DNA of 64,000 nucleotides from Ciona intestinalis (taxonomy: Eukaryota > Chordata > Ascidiacea > Phlebobranchia > Cionidae). The notes under the pieces were generated by a model. That model was not told the DNA's origin and did not search any database. It worked only from the letters and a program-made list of their open reading frames with translations. Shown piece by piece: positions 1-10,200 of this stretch (the first letter of the stretch is position 1; each line of letters begins with the position of its first letter). The stretch covers positions 3,116,646 to 3,180,645 of the forward strand of contig NC_020170.2 of NCBI RefSeq assembly GCF_000224145.3. Reading direction: 5' to 3'. Position numbers and translations under genes: made by a program.

Positions 1-693
1 TATCTTTGTGTGACTGTGATAATAGAATACAATATTATTATATTTTATTTGTTTCTTTAATTACTGCAGCTGTAGCAAATTTAAAAATATATTAAAAACT
101 AAAAGATAGAATACAGAGACAAAAGACAGTTCTTATTAATAAAGAATATGTGTAAAAATATCAACTAGCATGCTAATGGCTATTGGCTATGTAACACATA
201 CAGTAGGATGGGGGAAGACAGGACACCTTTGGCACGTAATATCTTGATCGGGTTTTAAATATTTAACAACAGTCTACAGGAGTTGGATGATACCGGTTTA
301 TAATTCTTTCAGAGTTCTTTGTTTACCACCAAATGTGACTAAAACTAGAACAAATAGGTGTCCCAACTTCTCCCACTCTACTATATAATGACAAAAATTT
401 CATTTAGAAATTAACATAACAATATTTTTTAAAAATGTTTTATGAAAAGCACCGCTTTGGTAAATCAGTATAGTGCATACTATAAATGGTACCCAAAGGC
501 CCTGAAAAGTAGCATTTCCACAAAAATTGGCCCAATTATACCAATATAAATCATTTTTGTTCAAATTTCATACATATGTGGTCTTGCTGCAGCATGGTTG
601 TCGGCATCAGATGAAATATGAATCAAACCAATTCCTGGTATCACTAATTCTGATATATCATCATGATGTGATGCTGTTTCAGTGTTGTTTATA
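1..693. other. Intergenic / 3' flank of ZSWIM2
   Basis: No coding region is supported here. The stretch is AT-rich, holds one MITE copy (about 203-387), and lies downstream of the ZSWIM2 stop codon on the minus strand, so part of it is probably the ZSWIM2 3' UTR. Confidence 0.5.
203..387 (+). mobile_element. MITE copy 1 (GGGGGAAGATGGGACACC family)
   Basis: About 185 bp with inverted ends: the left end reads like TAGGATGGGGGAAGACAGGA and the right end like its reverse complement (CCCAACTTCTCCCACTCTAC). The interior carries the family hallmarks 'gatcgggttttaaa', 'ttgtttaccacc' and 'aggtgtccca'. It has no coding capacity. Orientation '+' is defined here as the end followed by 'cacctttagcacataata' coming first. 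Confidence 0.85.
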
Positions 694-3600
694 TTAGCTG
701 GTTGAGTTGGCCTTGTGGTGGTCTTGTACCAACTGTCTGTCTATCGGACATCTCCTGAAAATTGATGAACAAATATATAGAAATATCTTTTTTTTGATAA
801 TTCATAAATGTAACTTATTTATCTTTGCATGGCGAGGCAAGACATTCATTTTTTTTAATAACATAGGTGTCCTGTTTCATACACCTTACGCATATGTGAC
901 TTTGCGGGTGAATTTTTTACATGTTTGGCTAACAATTTAGACATCACATAAGAGACCACCAAGTTGAAGCAACTGCCGTTAAGTGTTTCACAGACTTAGG
1001 GTTAGAGGCAGTTACGCTAACCACTGAGGTAGTTTGAATATTACATTTTGAACTGTGTATTTTTAGGTAAAAATGTATAAAAGTTAAAAACAAAATCCAA
1101 ATACAGTAGCTTAACATAGTAGGGCTTTTTGAAAACACCTAGTTATAAATGGAACTTAACAATTTTGACCAAAATGAACTGTATGATATAACCATAAATT
1201 TACCCCTCACTGCATCTAGTGCTTTAGTTTTTACCTGTGATCTTCTGTGAGCCATTTGTCGATACATTCTCTATGGAATATGTGACCACAGTCGGGTAAA
1301 CGACGGACAAACTGGTCAACTGTGTATGCTCGTAAACACAAGCGACACTGACGACCTGCCGCTAAAAGTCGACTACCCCTCTTTATTTTCATCATGGGTA
1401 TTCTGTTCACGATATGCTCCGGTAATCCTGCTAGGTCGACCGGAACGCCGCTGTTGTCGCCACTGAAATGAATGTTAGGGTTAGATAATTTAGATTAGTT
1501 GTTTGTTCCTAATAAAGTTCTCTATGTGAATAGTTAGTACTGGAAAGGCTATGAAGTCTTTTATTTTCATAGGACAAGATTATTTTGTTCAAAGTTTCAT
1601 TAGTTCGGAAAAAGCAGAATTGAAATATCATATTTATTAACTTTTATTCAACAAAATATACTTTAAACTTTCAAAAAATACAGTGGTATTAACTGAGCTC
1701 ACACTTTCATACTGATAAACAACTTCACGAAAAATTACTTTGAATCAAGTTGCAAAAGCAGTTCATAATCGTTTTCATTCAATTCACGTGATTGCAACTC
1801 ATGAGCAACTGGCCCCAACAAAGTTTCCATCGATCTTCCGTTGCCCTCTCTTGTCGGCGCCGCTCGCCAGCGCTGTGTTTTTTTAAGTCGAAACACGAAA
1901 GGATGATGCAAGTGTTGCCGGTTGTGATAGCAAGTGTTGCACAGGTGAAAAGCAACGCATGTGACGCATTGGTAGCATTTACCCTGGGGAGTTAAGAAGT
2001 TTTAAGTTTGGTATTTCGGCGGGAATGAACACAAGTTCAAATTTGCAACTGTTTTTTTAATTCTGTATGGGTGGGGTGCTACACGAACTAGGACCTAAAT
2101 TTAGACCACAGTTGACCCATTTTCTTATTTTCATACTTGCTAAATTGTCGAAATGCTAAGAAATAAGCAAAAAAAGATACTATAGTTAAAGGAATTCTAA
2201 ATAAAGTTAGCATAAACTATCCACAGAACAACCTTTACCTTAATAGGAATCATGTTACAACTCCTACAAGTTATCCCATTATGGCAATCTAATCTATCAG
2301 CATTATTCCTTCTTTCATTCATTGTGTTTCGAAACTCGTGTGCCAGTTTTGCATGGCCGACAAATTCCTCGCGACAAAACGGACACAAAATCACGTTATC
2401 ATTGGTAGTTTGACGCTGGTGGTCCGCCCAAACTTTCATGCATTTAATATGAACACTGTTGCCACATCCATATCTATGTATATGTAAGGGTTATGGGTTA
2501 TTTCGCAAAAATCATAAAAAGTTGAGATAAAAGAAATAATGGTACATAATACTAAGGTTAAAATTATTTACACCAGTTTATAATACTATTCTTTTTTTAC
2601 ATTTTACTTACAAAAATTATATATTTTTTAAGCAGATAACGAGACTGTATATATTATTATGGTTAAAAATGCACAACCAGAATATTTTATAACTTTGGAA
2701 CTCTTTTTTTACCCCTTCATTATAAACTTAAAGGGCTTAACCTGCCATAATTTGCACCATGTCTAAAATAACAACAAAAGTTAATTATTTAAAAAAAAAA
2801 AAATTTAAAGACTTTAAAATAAAATTTTGACCAAAACTACTATAGTTCTATCGTAACGATTTCAACACACAATACTGTACACACCTGCAGTATGTTACTG
2901 GTTGATGTTTGGCAAGTAATTGTTCTTGGCATATTGGACATACATCATCATTTGTTACTTTACGCTGCTCTAATTCATGTTTTGTGCCATCTAGAAGTTG
3001 TGTATATTTCATTACAATGTAATTTAGAAGGTATGAACTAAATGCGACAAAACTGCGTGTTTTGTGCCATCTAAAATGTGTTATTTCATTCCATTGTAAT
3101 TTCTAAGATATCAAATGAATGCTACAAAACTACTACATGTTCCGTGCCATTTAAACGTTATGTTTATTTCATTACAATGTAATTTAGAAGGTATCAAATG
3201 GTTGCTGCATCCTGCATATATTAATGTGGCATTTTTCAAAAAATTAAAATATATCTAACTTTTATACTACAATAGTTTGTGTTTTGTATATTCTAATACA
3301 CTGTTGTGTGTTTTGGTTTTAAACAAAAACAGTTAAAGCCAGACATACGTAAAGTGAATGATCACGGAATGTGTCTACTCTGGTAACCATTGTCATTATC
3401 AATGTATAACAATTTGTGTATGCAATATGCATGCATAATACTAGACAGTGAATATAACTACAGCCCTACAGGCATTGGCATGCAGAGATATTATATACAG
3501 GAAACTATAGACAATTAAAAATGGTTTAATTCAGTGGCAAAACATATAAAAAAATCAGTGTTTTATTCAATACCTTTATCAGTGGGAATTGAATCAGGTT

Positions 3601-4932
3601 TAGAATCAATTATTCTTTCATTATTTTTCCTCCCCTTTAAAAGTCCATTTATTTCACGTTCAACCAAGCCAAGTTGGTAAGACACTGTAAAACAAAACAT
3701 CCCATGAAATATTTAGACCAGAAATAAAACACCATTGTTGTGTTGCGCATAATAATGCATAGGATGTATTATTCATAGGAAGGACACTAAAGTCTCATTC
3801 ATAGCCAAGCAGTCAAGCTTATATACTTTATGGTGCAAAAATGACACTTTTAAATAAAAATAAATGCATTTTACTTATTTATCCTCGTGTGGTGGGACAA
3901 CTTTGGCAATTAACAGCAACAGCTTAAGGTGGCTGTACACAGTATCCGGAATTCGTCCGTTTTGTCTGCGGAATTGGACCTGGGTTTGTATACGACTTCA
4001 CGACTTCGCATGCGAATTCGCACGCCGGATACTGTGTACAGCCACTTTACACAGGTGTTCTACTTGATACACTTTATGTCTGCTTACAAGTTTAAGTTTA
4101 TAATTTTGTAACTGTTTTACTGTGTGGCCGATAATTTGGATAACCTATTAGTGAATGGTGGGTTGGAGAAAATACAGTCTTTGCCTAAAAAATGGTGTAG
4201 GGCTGTAGAGTTTAACAGTAATGGTGTGGGACTTAAGGGTTTGGCAGTATATATAGTGGTGTTATACTTACATTCATGATGTCTATTAAGTTTAAACTTT
4301 TTGAGCAGTATCCAACATATGTGTTTACACAAGTTTCTCTCCTTGCTAAACTTTGTACAATTACAAGTATGGGGGTCACCTAAGGAAACCTGAAACAAAA
4401 TACAGATATAAAACATATACAACTGTGGTTGTTTTACAAACTTAAAAATAAACACTGGCCCCTAATTGTGGAAATTTTATTAAAATTGGCAAGCTCAAAC
4501 AAACTGCTGTCTTATAGTAAAGGTGTCTTAAATCGGGATTTATATATTAAAATTCCAATATTGTGCATTTTCGATAACGTTTAATTATGGTGTAATATAA
4601 ATGCAGACACAAACTTAGGTTGAGAAAATTTCTACAAAACTAAACTACTTCTAAAGTTTTTAATTGCAAATTAAAAACAGAAAGGAATTCTACTGTAAAT
4701 TAATAAAAAAAATTATTTAATTGCAAAACTTAATAAAAAAATAATAAATTTATATCCCTAATGAAATAAAAACTTTTGTTACCTTAAATTTCTTCACCAA
4801 TCCTTCCTCCTTCAGAAGATATGATGTTGGTCCTACTTCCCTAAGGATGTAGATGGTGGAGGAGAGAGCTTGATCCTGGTTCCAGCTCACCGCATCTGAT
4901 GCGGTCCGTTGCCAAGCAACGCTCCTCGACAT
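694..4932 (-). CDS. ZSWIM2: ZSWIM2, SWIM/RING/ZZ/RING E3 ubiquitin ligase
   Basis: Eight coding exons on the minus strand join in frame with GT-AG splices: 4783-4932, 4272-4389, 3574-3684, 2885-2990, 2239-2473, 1739-1983, 1235-1462, 694-754 (1254 nt, 417 aa). Domains in order: an N-terminal 'WNQDQALSS.IY.LREVGPT' block; SWIM zinc finger 'TCNCTKFSKERNLCKHIC' (about residues 57-75) followed by 'LLKKFKL'; first RING with CPIC, YCRYGCG and CPFC; ZZ finger 'CRSC..IPIKGKCYQC'; second RING-H2 with CRLC, CGHIFHREC and CPID. This order and these blocks match vertebrate ZSWIM2, an E3 ligase of testis and spermatogenic cells. The start was taken at 4932 because it best matches the human N-terminus; an in-frame upstream ATG at 5001 would add 23 residues. 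An 80-bp tandem repeat overlaps the acceptor of exon 4. Introns hold SINE and MITE copies. Identity is strong; the last short exon is the least certain part. Confidence 0.92.
790..1032 (-). mobile_element. tRNA-derived SINE copy (degenerate)
   Basis: It lies in the last ZSWIM2 intron and shares the blocks 'tgtaacttatttatc', 'gttaacgg'-like and 'gggttagaggca...gctaaccactga' with the other SINE copies of this window. On the minus strand the head reads like a tRNA A-box region (CTCAGTGGTTAGCG) followed by TGCCTCTAACCC. Strand is given with the tRNA-like head first. Confidence 0.65.
2981..3207. repeat. Tandem repeat, 80-bp period, about 2.8 copies
   Basis: The block 'tttgtgccat' recurs at 2981, 3061 and (as 'tccgtgccat') 3141, followed each time by related text ('tatttcattacaatgtaatt', 'agaaggtat'). 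The period is exactly 80 bp. The first unit overlaps the 3' splice acceptor of ZSWIM2 exon 4 (exon starts at 2990 on the minus strand). Confidence 0.85.
3850..4140 (-). mobile_element. SINE copy split by a small MITE
   Basis: Left part 'ttttacttatttatcctcgtgtggtgg' and right part 'acaggtgttct...gataatttggataacc' are the consecutive blocks of the SINE family seen elsewhere in the window. The 120-bp foldback element at 3927-4046 separates them. Confidence 0.6.
3927..4046. mobile_element. Foldback MITE with 22-bp inverted repeats, TTA target duplication (PIF/Harbinger-like)
   Basis: The left end AGGTGGCTGTACACAGTATC and the right end GATACTGTGTACAGCCACT are inverted repeats of about 22-23 bp. 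TTA flanks both sides (3924-3926 and 4047-4049). The 120-bp size, lack of coding sequence and TTA duplication are typical of PIF/Harbinger-derived MITEs; class assignment rests only on the duplication. Confidence 0.75.
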
Positions 4933-5001
4933 TTTGTCCCAAATTTGTTTCAGTTTAACATTTCTATGGTTGCTTAAATTTTTATGGACGAAAACATGCA
5001 T

Positions 5002-5775
5002 CGATTAATTTGTTTTGTAAATTGGAAAACTAGGTATTGTTTAATAATCAAATTTATGAATGACAAATGTACTAGTTTTTCTTTGTACAAAGTTCTTACG
5101 TAATATAGGCTATTGCGGCAAATTTTTAATCAGTTTTGCTACACAGCTGCTTTTCCAAAAAAACAAAAAAAACTCTGTGGACATTTTTAGCAATATATAT
5201 TTTGTACAGTTTTTTGCACGTACAGTAAAACAAGAATTAAGTTCCTGATGTGTATACAATCAAATACATGTTATATATATATTATATTATATTTCTTTAT
5301 ATTTAGACATTTTCCATTGTAAACCTGAACTAATCTAATATGTGACACAACAGTAGAGGTACAGAAAACTGCATATAAACCAGACTTCATAAAAGGTATC
5401 AAGCTTATAACTATTTTCAATGTGTTTCAAATATATAGGTTTATAATGACAGAAATAATACGGTCAGAGAAAAAGCACTGCTTTGATAAGCAAACAACAT
5501 GATTAAAATCAAAATTGAAACCGAAAATAAGGCTACATTGTCTAAATTAGAAACAAAAAACACGAACGAAAAAACAGGCGTCTTTTCCTAAATTCATTCA
5601 CAATAAGAATAAAACGTCATTGAAAAAGTCAACCCACAATATATATATATAAAGCAATCAGGACAATATTGATTATTATTCATTTCATTATATAAAAAGT
5701 ATGTTAACAAATTAATGTCACCATTAGTGAAATATACAGATCTTAAACCTTACAAAACTTATTTCCTTAAAAAAA
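5002..5775. other. Intergenic between DEGS1 and ZSWIM2
   Basis: AT-rich, with a run of TA dinucleotides near 5270-5290 and 5640-5650. No coding region is supported. It probably holds the DEGS1 3' UTR and the ZSWIM2 promoter, since both genes are on the minus strand. Confidence 0.5.
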
Positions 5776-6912
5776 TTATTCGGCTGAATCACCATTTGAT
5801 AGAACACCATTCTGGTGGTAACCATTCAACATTTTTCCATTGCTTAAAACACCATTTGAATGACCATTTCCATTTGATAGGTGTGTCTTGGTTACTTCTG
5901 AGCCTATAACTCCATTTGCATGCCTATTACCATTTGACAGTTGCATCTTCGATTGCTCTAACTCAATTTCTCTTCTTACCCTGGCAAAGGGTCCAATAGC
6001 TGGATCAAAAACAAAGTCCCACAGCACCTTGCACCATGAAGTATAGCTTGGCAAGTCATCGTAAAAATCGGGAGCAATTTTTTTCATCAGCGGCAACTTT
6101 GAACTGGGAATGGCAGGAAAATCATGATGCTCCATATGATATCCTACATTAAATGTTATAAGATTCAAAATTCCATAATAAGAATAAGTTTCATGGCCTT
6201 TTGTGTACATGTAATGCTCTGAAATAAAGTGCCCGGTAATAGGGTGGATTCCCATTGAAATCAAAGTGCCAACTACCAGATAAAGTACAGCTTTATACCC
6301 AAAGAAGTACATTATGAGTCCATCGAATATAACTTGAATAACAGCATTGTGAAGCTCCAGTACTGTCAGTGGTTTGGGATTTACAGCTAATGGTCTCAGT
6401 ACGTAGAAAAGTGGGTTCAAAATTAACCAAATTAGTTTCAAAAAACTGTTCCGGAATAAATATCCTTCTATTGGTGTCGGCAGATCAACATCCAGTACAT
6501 CTCCACCTAGATATCTATGATGATCAATGTGATATTTTTTAAAACTGATTGACATAGGCACACCAATTGGTAAATTGGCAAACATGCCGAAATATCTATT
6601 CCACTTGGCATGCTGGTAGCCATATGCAGTGTTATGGGATATATCATGGATAGCAAGTGTAAGTGAATGATTAATGGTACCACCAAAGAAATAAGCAAGG
6701 GCCAATATCCATGGCCAGCTCATGTCCTTCACAAAGTAACACGCTATAACTTGCGCGGCTACCATGGCTGCCACCACGTATTTGAAGTGTGCGTCGATAC
6801 AGAATAGCTTCTTGATTTGAGGATACTTCTTAAGCATTGCTCTTCTTCGATCTCCGTGCGGTTGGTCGGTGTAAACCCATTCAAAATCGTTACGCGATAC
6901 TTTAGTACCCAT
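5776..6912 (-). CDS. DEGS1: Sphingolipid delta(4)-desaturase
   Basis: Intact single-exon reading frame of 378 aa. It introduces the 4,5-trans double bond into dihydroceramide to make ceramide at the ER membrane. Visible features: Met-Gly start suited to N-myristoylation, the family block '[12 protein letters not shown]' (residues about 8-19), several membrane segments, and the three histidine boxes of a di-iron desaturase: HDISH (about 89-93), HIDHH (about 128-132) and HMEHH (about 258-262). The family is normally about 320-325 aa; this protein carries an extra C-terminal tail of some 55 residues made of repeated 'LSNGN.H.NGV' units, which is unusual. The gene lies about 840 bp upstream of ZSWIM2 on the same strand, and a sequence gap begins 37 bp upstream of its start codon, so the promoter is not visible. 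Confidence 0.95.
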   Translation of the reverse strand: MGTKVSRNDFEWVYTDQPHGDRRRAMLKKYPQIKKLFCIDAHFKYVVAAMVAAQVIACYFVKDMSWPWILALAYFFGGTINHSLTLAIHDISHNTAYGYQHAKWNRYFGMFANLPIGVPMSISFKKYHIDHHRYLGGDVLDVDLPTPIEGYLFRNSFLKLIWLILNPLFYVLRPLAVNPKPLTVLELHNAVIQVIFDGLIMYFFGYKAVLYLVVGTLISMGIHPITGHFISEHYMYTKGHETYSYYGILNLITFNVGYHMEHHDFPAIPSSKLPLMKKIAPDFYDDLPSYTSWCKVLWDFVFDPAIGPFARVRREIELEQSKMQLSNGNRHANGVIGSEVTKTHLSNGNGHSNGVLSNGKMLNGYHQNGVLSNGDSAE

Positions 6913-6949
6913 TTTGACACTCCACAGTATATCAACTTATAACGGCACA

Positions 6950-7074
6950 NNNNNNNNNNNNNNNNNNNNNNNNNNNNNNNNNNNNNNNNNNNNNNNNNNN
7001 NNNNNNNNNNNNNNNNNNNNNNNNNNNNNNNNNNNNNNNNNNNNNNNNNNNNNNNNNNNNNNNNNNNNNNNNNN
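6950..7074. other. Assembly gap (125 N)
   Basis: A run of exactly 125 N, the same length as three other gaps, so it is a placeholder of unknown true size. It hides the 5' exons of UBXN4 and the region upstream of DEGS1. Confidence 0.98.
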
Positions 7075-7230
7075 CTGTTTTTGTAATGTGTATAAACTAA
7101 ATTTATATTAATATAAACATGTTTTAATGTACCGTTTAAATTTTTTCGATAGTATTTTCCAATTTTATTTAAGACATATAAATAAAACAACCTTTTCATT
7201 TATAGTGATATTAAAAAATATATATTTTAG

Positions 7231-10200
7231 ACACCTGGTACAACTAATGACACGCCCAGCACATCCACTGTGACATCACAATCAGTAAACAATACTCCAA
7301 TAACTCAGTCAACCGAAACAACAAGTTAGTTGATAAATATTTAAATATAAATCAATACGCTGTACACCAGTGGTTCTTAAACTTGAAGGCACAACATTCT
7401 GTGTAAGACTCGGAAAGGGGAGCGAAAAGCAATAAAATAAAGTTTTACATGTGATGTATATAAAAATAACTATGCCTTCTGTAGGTTTTGAAATGATGAA
7501 GGAATAATTTTGGAATTTCCATTTCAATTATTCTTAAGTACAGCAAATGTTACTAGTACAGCAAATGTTCTGTTATAATTGCATGGAAGAAAAGAACCTC
7601 TGCTCAATATCCCTGTGCCATAGGTTCCAACCTATAAAAAAAATGCATGGCAAGCAGGGATAGTTAGACTTGCATTTATGTAAAAAAATCAAATTTGTTG
7701 GTTAAAATGTTTGGTGCCTATGCCTTTATAATGTATAACTTGTTTTTTCTTTCCAGGTTTTTCAGATGATGATACGTTTACAGAAAAGACAGAATCTCAA
7801 CAAAGGTTATTCCTTACAAAGTTACACTACTTAACACAGTGTTTAAGATATTTTTGTACCAATTCTCCCATTAATCATGTTTTTAACTGAATTAGATTTC
7901 TATCAAAGGTATAGAATTGGTAGGCCTCATTAATTTACCAAGCCTTTATATAAAGTTGTAAAACCTGTGGTTTATTGAGTCTAATTGCATTCAAAAATCT
8001 TTAAATATATATTTTGCAGTGAAGTTGTGTCTGCTCCAGGAGAAACAGAGGAGACAGATGAGGAGAAAGAAGAAAAAGTCCGGAAGTTGCAAGAGAAGAT
8101 TCAGCAACGGAGGTTGGAGAAAGCGAAACAAGCAGAAGAGGTTCGGAATAAATATTATTCAATTTTGATCTTAAAATAAGTAAAGATCATATAATTAACG
8201 ATGTCAATTTCGTGTTTTTTAGTTGTATTATGGCATGAGGACATGAGTTAAAAAATCTCAAAAATGGGAAAACTAAAGATCTGCTTTCGTAAATTTAATG
8301 ACACTGACTTTAATTATTTTGGTAAACTAAGATTAGTTTCTATTCTAGTATTCTATGGTGGTAAGTCTTATAACACACGTGGAATCTGTGATTTGGGCTA
8401 GTGTTGGCCCAATAGTGCATGCCACATACTAAGATTAGTTTCTGATAGCCAAAACATTTTATTTGAACCAAAATTGTATTTTTTAAACTAATTTTTTTTT
8501 TAATTTGACATTGTTAAGAGCCACATTTTTAAAAACAGAAGTATTTTTTTATATTTTTTTAAAAATGTGATCCATGTTTCAGGAGGAGAGGAATAAAGAG
8601 ATTGAGCGGAGGAGACTTGGAAAGGATGTTTTATCAATGCGGGAACAGCAGCAAAAGATAAAAATGATGAAAGAAATTGAGGAACGGAAAAGGGATAAAC
8701 AAATGGAAATGTTGGTGTTGGGTTTAGTTTTCCTTTTTTTATTTTTTTTTTGTATTTATTTATACTAGGATAAAAGTAAAATTAAATAGATCTATTTTGA
8801 TTTATATCCTAGCTTTTTTAGTTTTATCTTTCACCTTTTTATACAGCATATTTAAAGACTGTATGAACTAGCTGCTATTGTATAACAACTTAAATTTTAT
8901 TATACCTTCTTTTGTATGCCGTACAACAAAACTGGATGTTATTTTATGTTACATTTAACGCATGGTATTTTTATTGTACCTAATTTTGTAATTGACAGAC
9001 ATATGATATGAATTTTATAGTTAAAGTTTATTTTTATTTATGTTAAGAAATTTTAAGAATGTTTACCTTTATGCTGATTTCAGTGAAGCACGGCGGAAAG
9101 TTCGAGAACAACTTGCTCAGGATCGTCTTGAGAGAGCTTCCAGGTTCCAACAAGAGAAGGAGGGAAAAACGAGAGAGGAAGAGAATAGAAAGAAACAGAG
9201 GGAGGTGAAAATGACTCAAGAGGAGGAGGAAAAAATAAAGGAAAGGGAAAAAATAGCAAGAATACAGGTAACTGGTGATATATTAAAAGTGTGTTGTATT
9301 ATTGAAAGAAAGTGTATTGTTATTGGCAAATTTTGTTTGAAATTATTGTATTAATACATGGATGTCTGTATGCAAACACATAAAAATACCAAAATATTTT
9401 CTATTAAAGACTTAAACTGGTCCTTTATCTCCCCCCCAGTTTCGATTCCCGAATGGGTCATCCATCACTCGTAACTATCCTCGGGAACGAACACTAGGTG
9501 AGGCAATTGAGGACTTGCGAGAACAGCCTGTCATACTTCCAGGGAATTTTCGACTAGCTATCGGGATTCCCCGGCGGGTATTTACCTCAGAGGAAGAAGG
9601 TCAATCTCTCGGTGACCTTGGTTTGACCCCAAGCGCGTCATTGTCTATTCAACCAGTCGCGAATAAGGTAATTTATTTTTATTTTTCTATTTTTTTATTT
9701 CTATTTTTTCTATTTTAGAATATAAGTGTGGATGTGATTGATTTATTCGTGTTGCTGGAAAACAACAGTTGTTATTACTCGTGTGTTGTGTTTTATACAC
9801 ACATCATGCCAGCTTACGAGTTACCAAGTATGTAACATTCTGGGAACTGTTTTTCTGTATGGCTGAAAGTTAGGACAACCATTAGAGACCACTGGGTTGG
9901 AACAATTGCCGTTATATGTCTTGCCCAAAGACACATACACCCACAAAAGTCCCCACAGTGAGTCTTGTACTCCTAACCTCTGGGTTAGAGGCATGCACGG
10001 TAACCAACTGTGCCATAGCGGTGGACGATTAATGTGCATATGGTTGCTTTGACAGAAATACCTCGAAATGTTTAATAAATGTGGAAGATCATCTATCATA
10101 ATGTTTACACTCTCTTTTCAGCAAGTTCATGCCCGTCAAGATAGCAGCTTCTTTATTCAAATCTACACGTTCATTGTTATGTTCTTATCCCTGCCATTCA

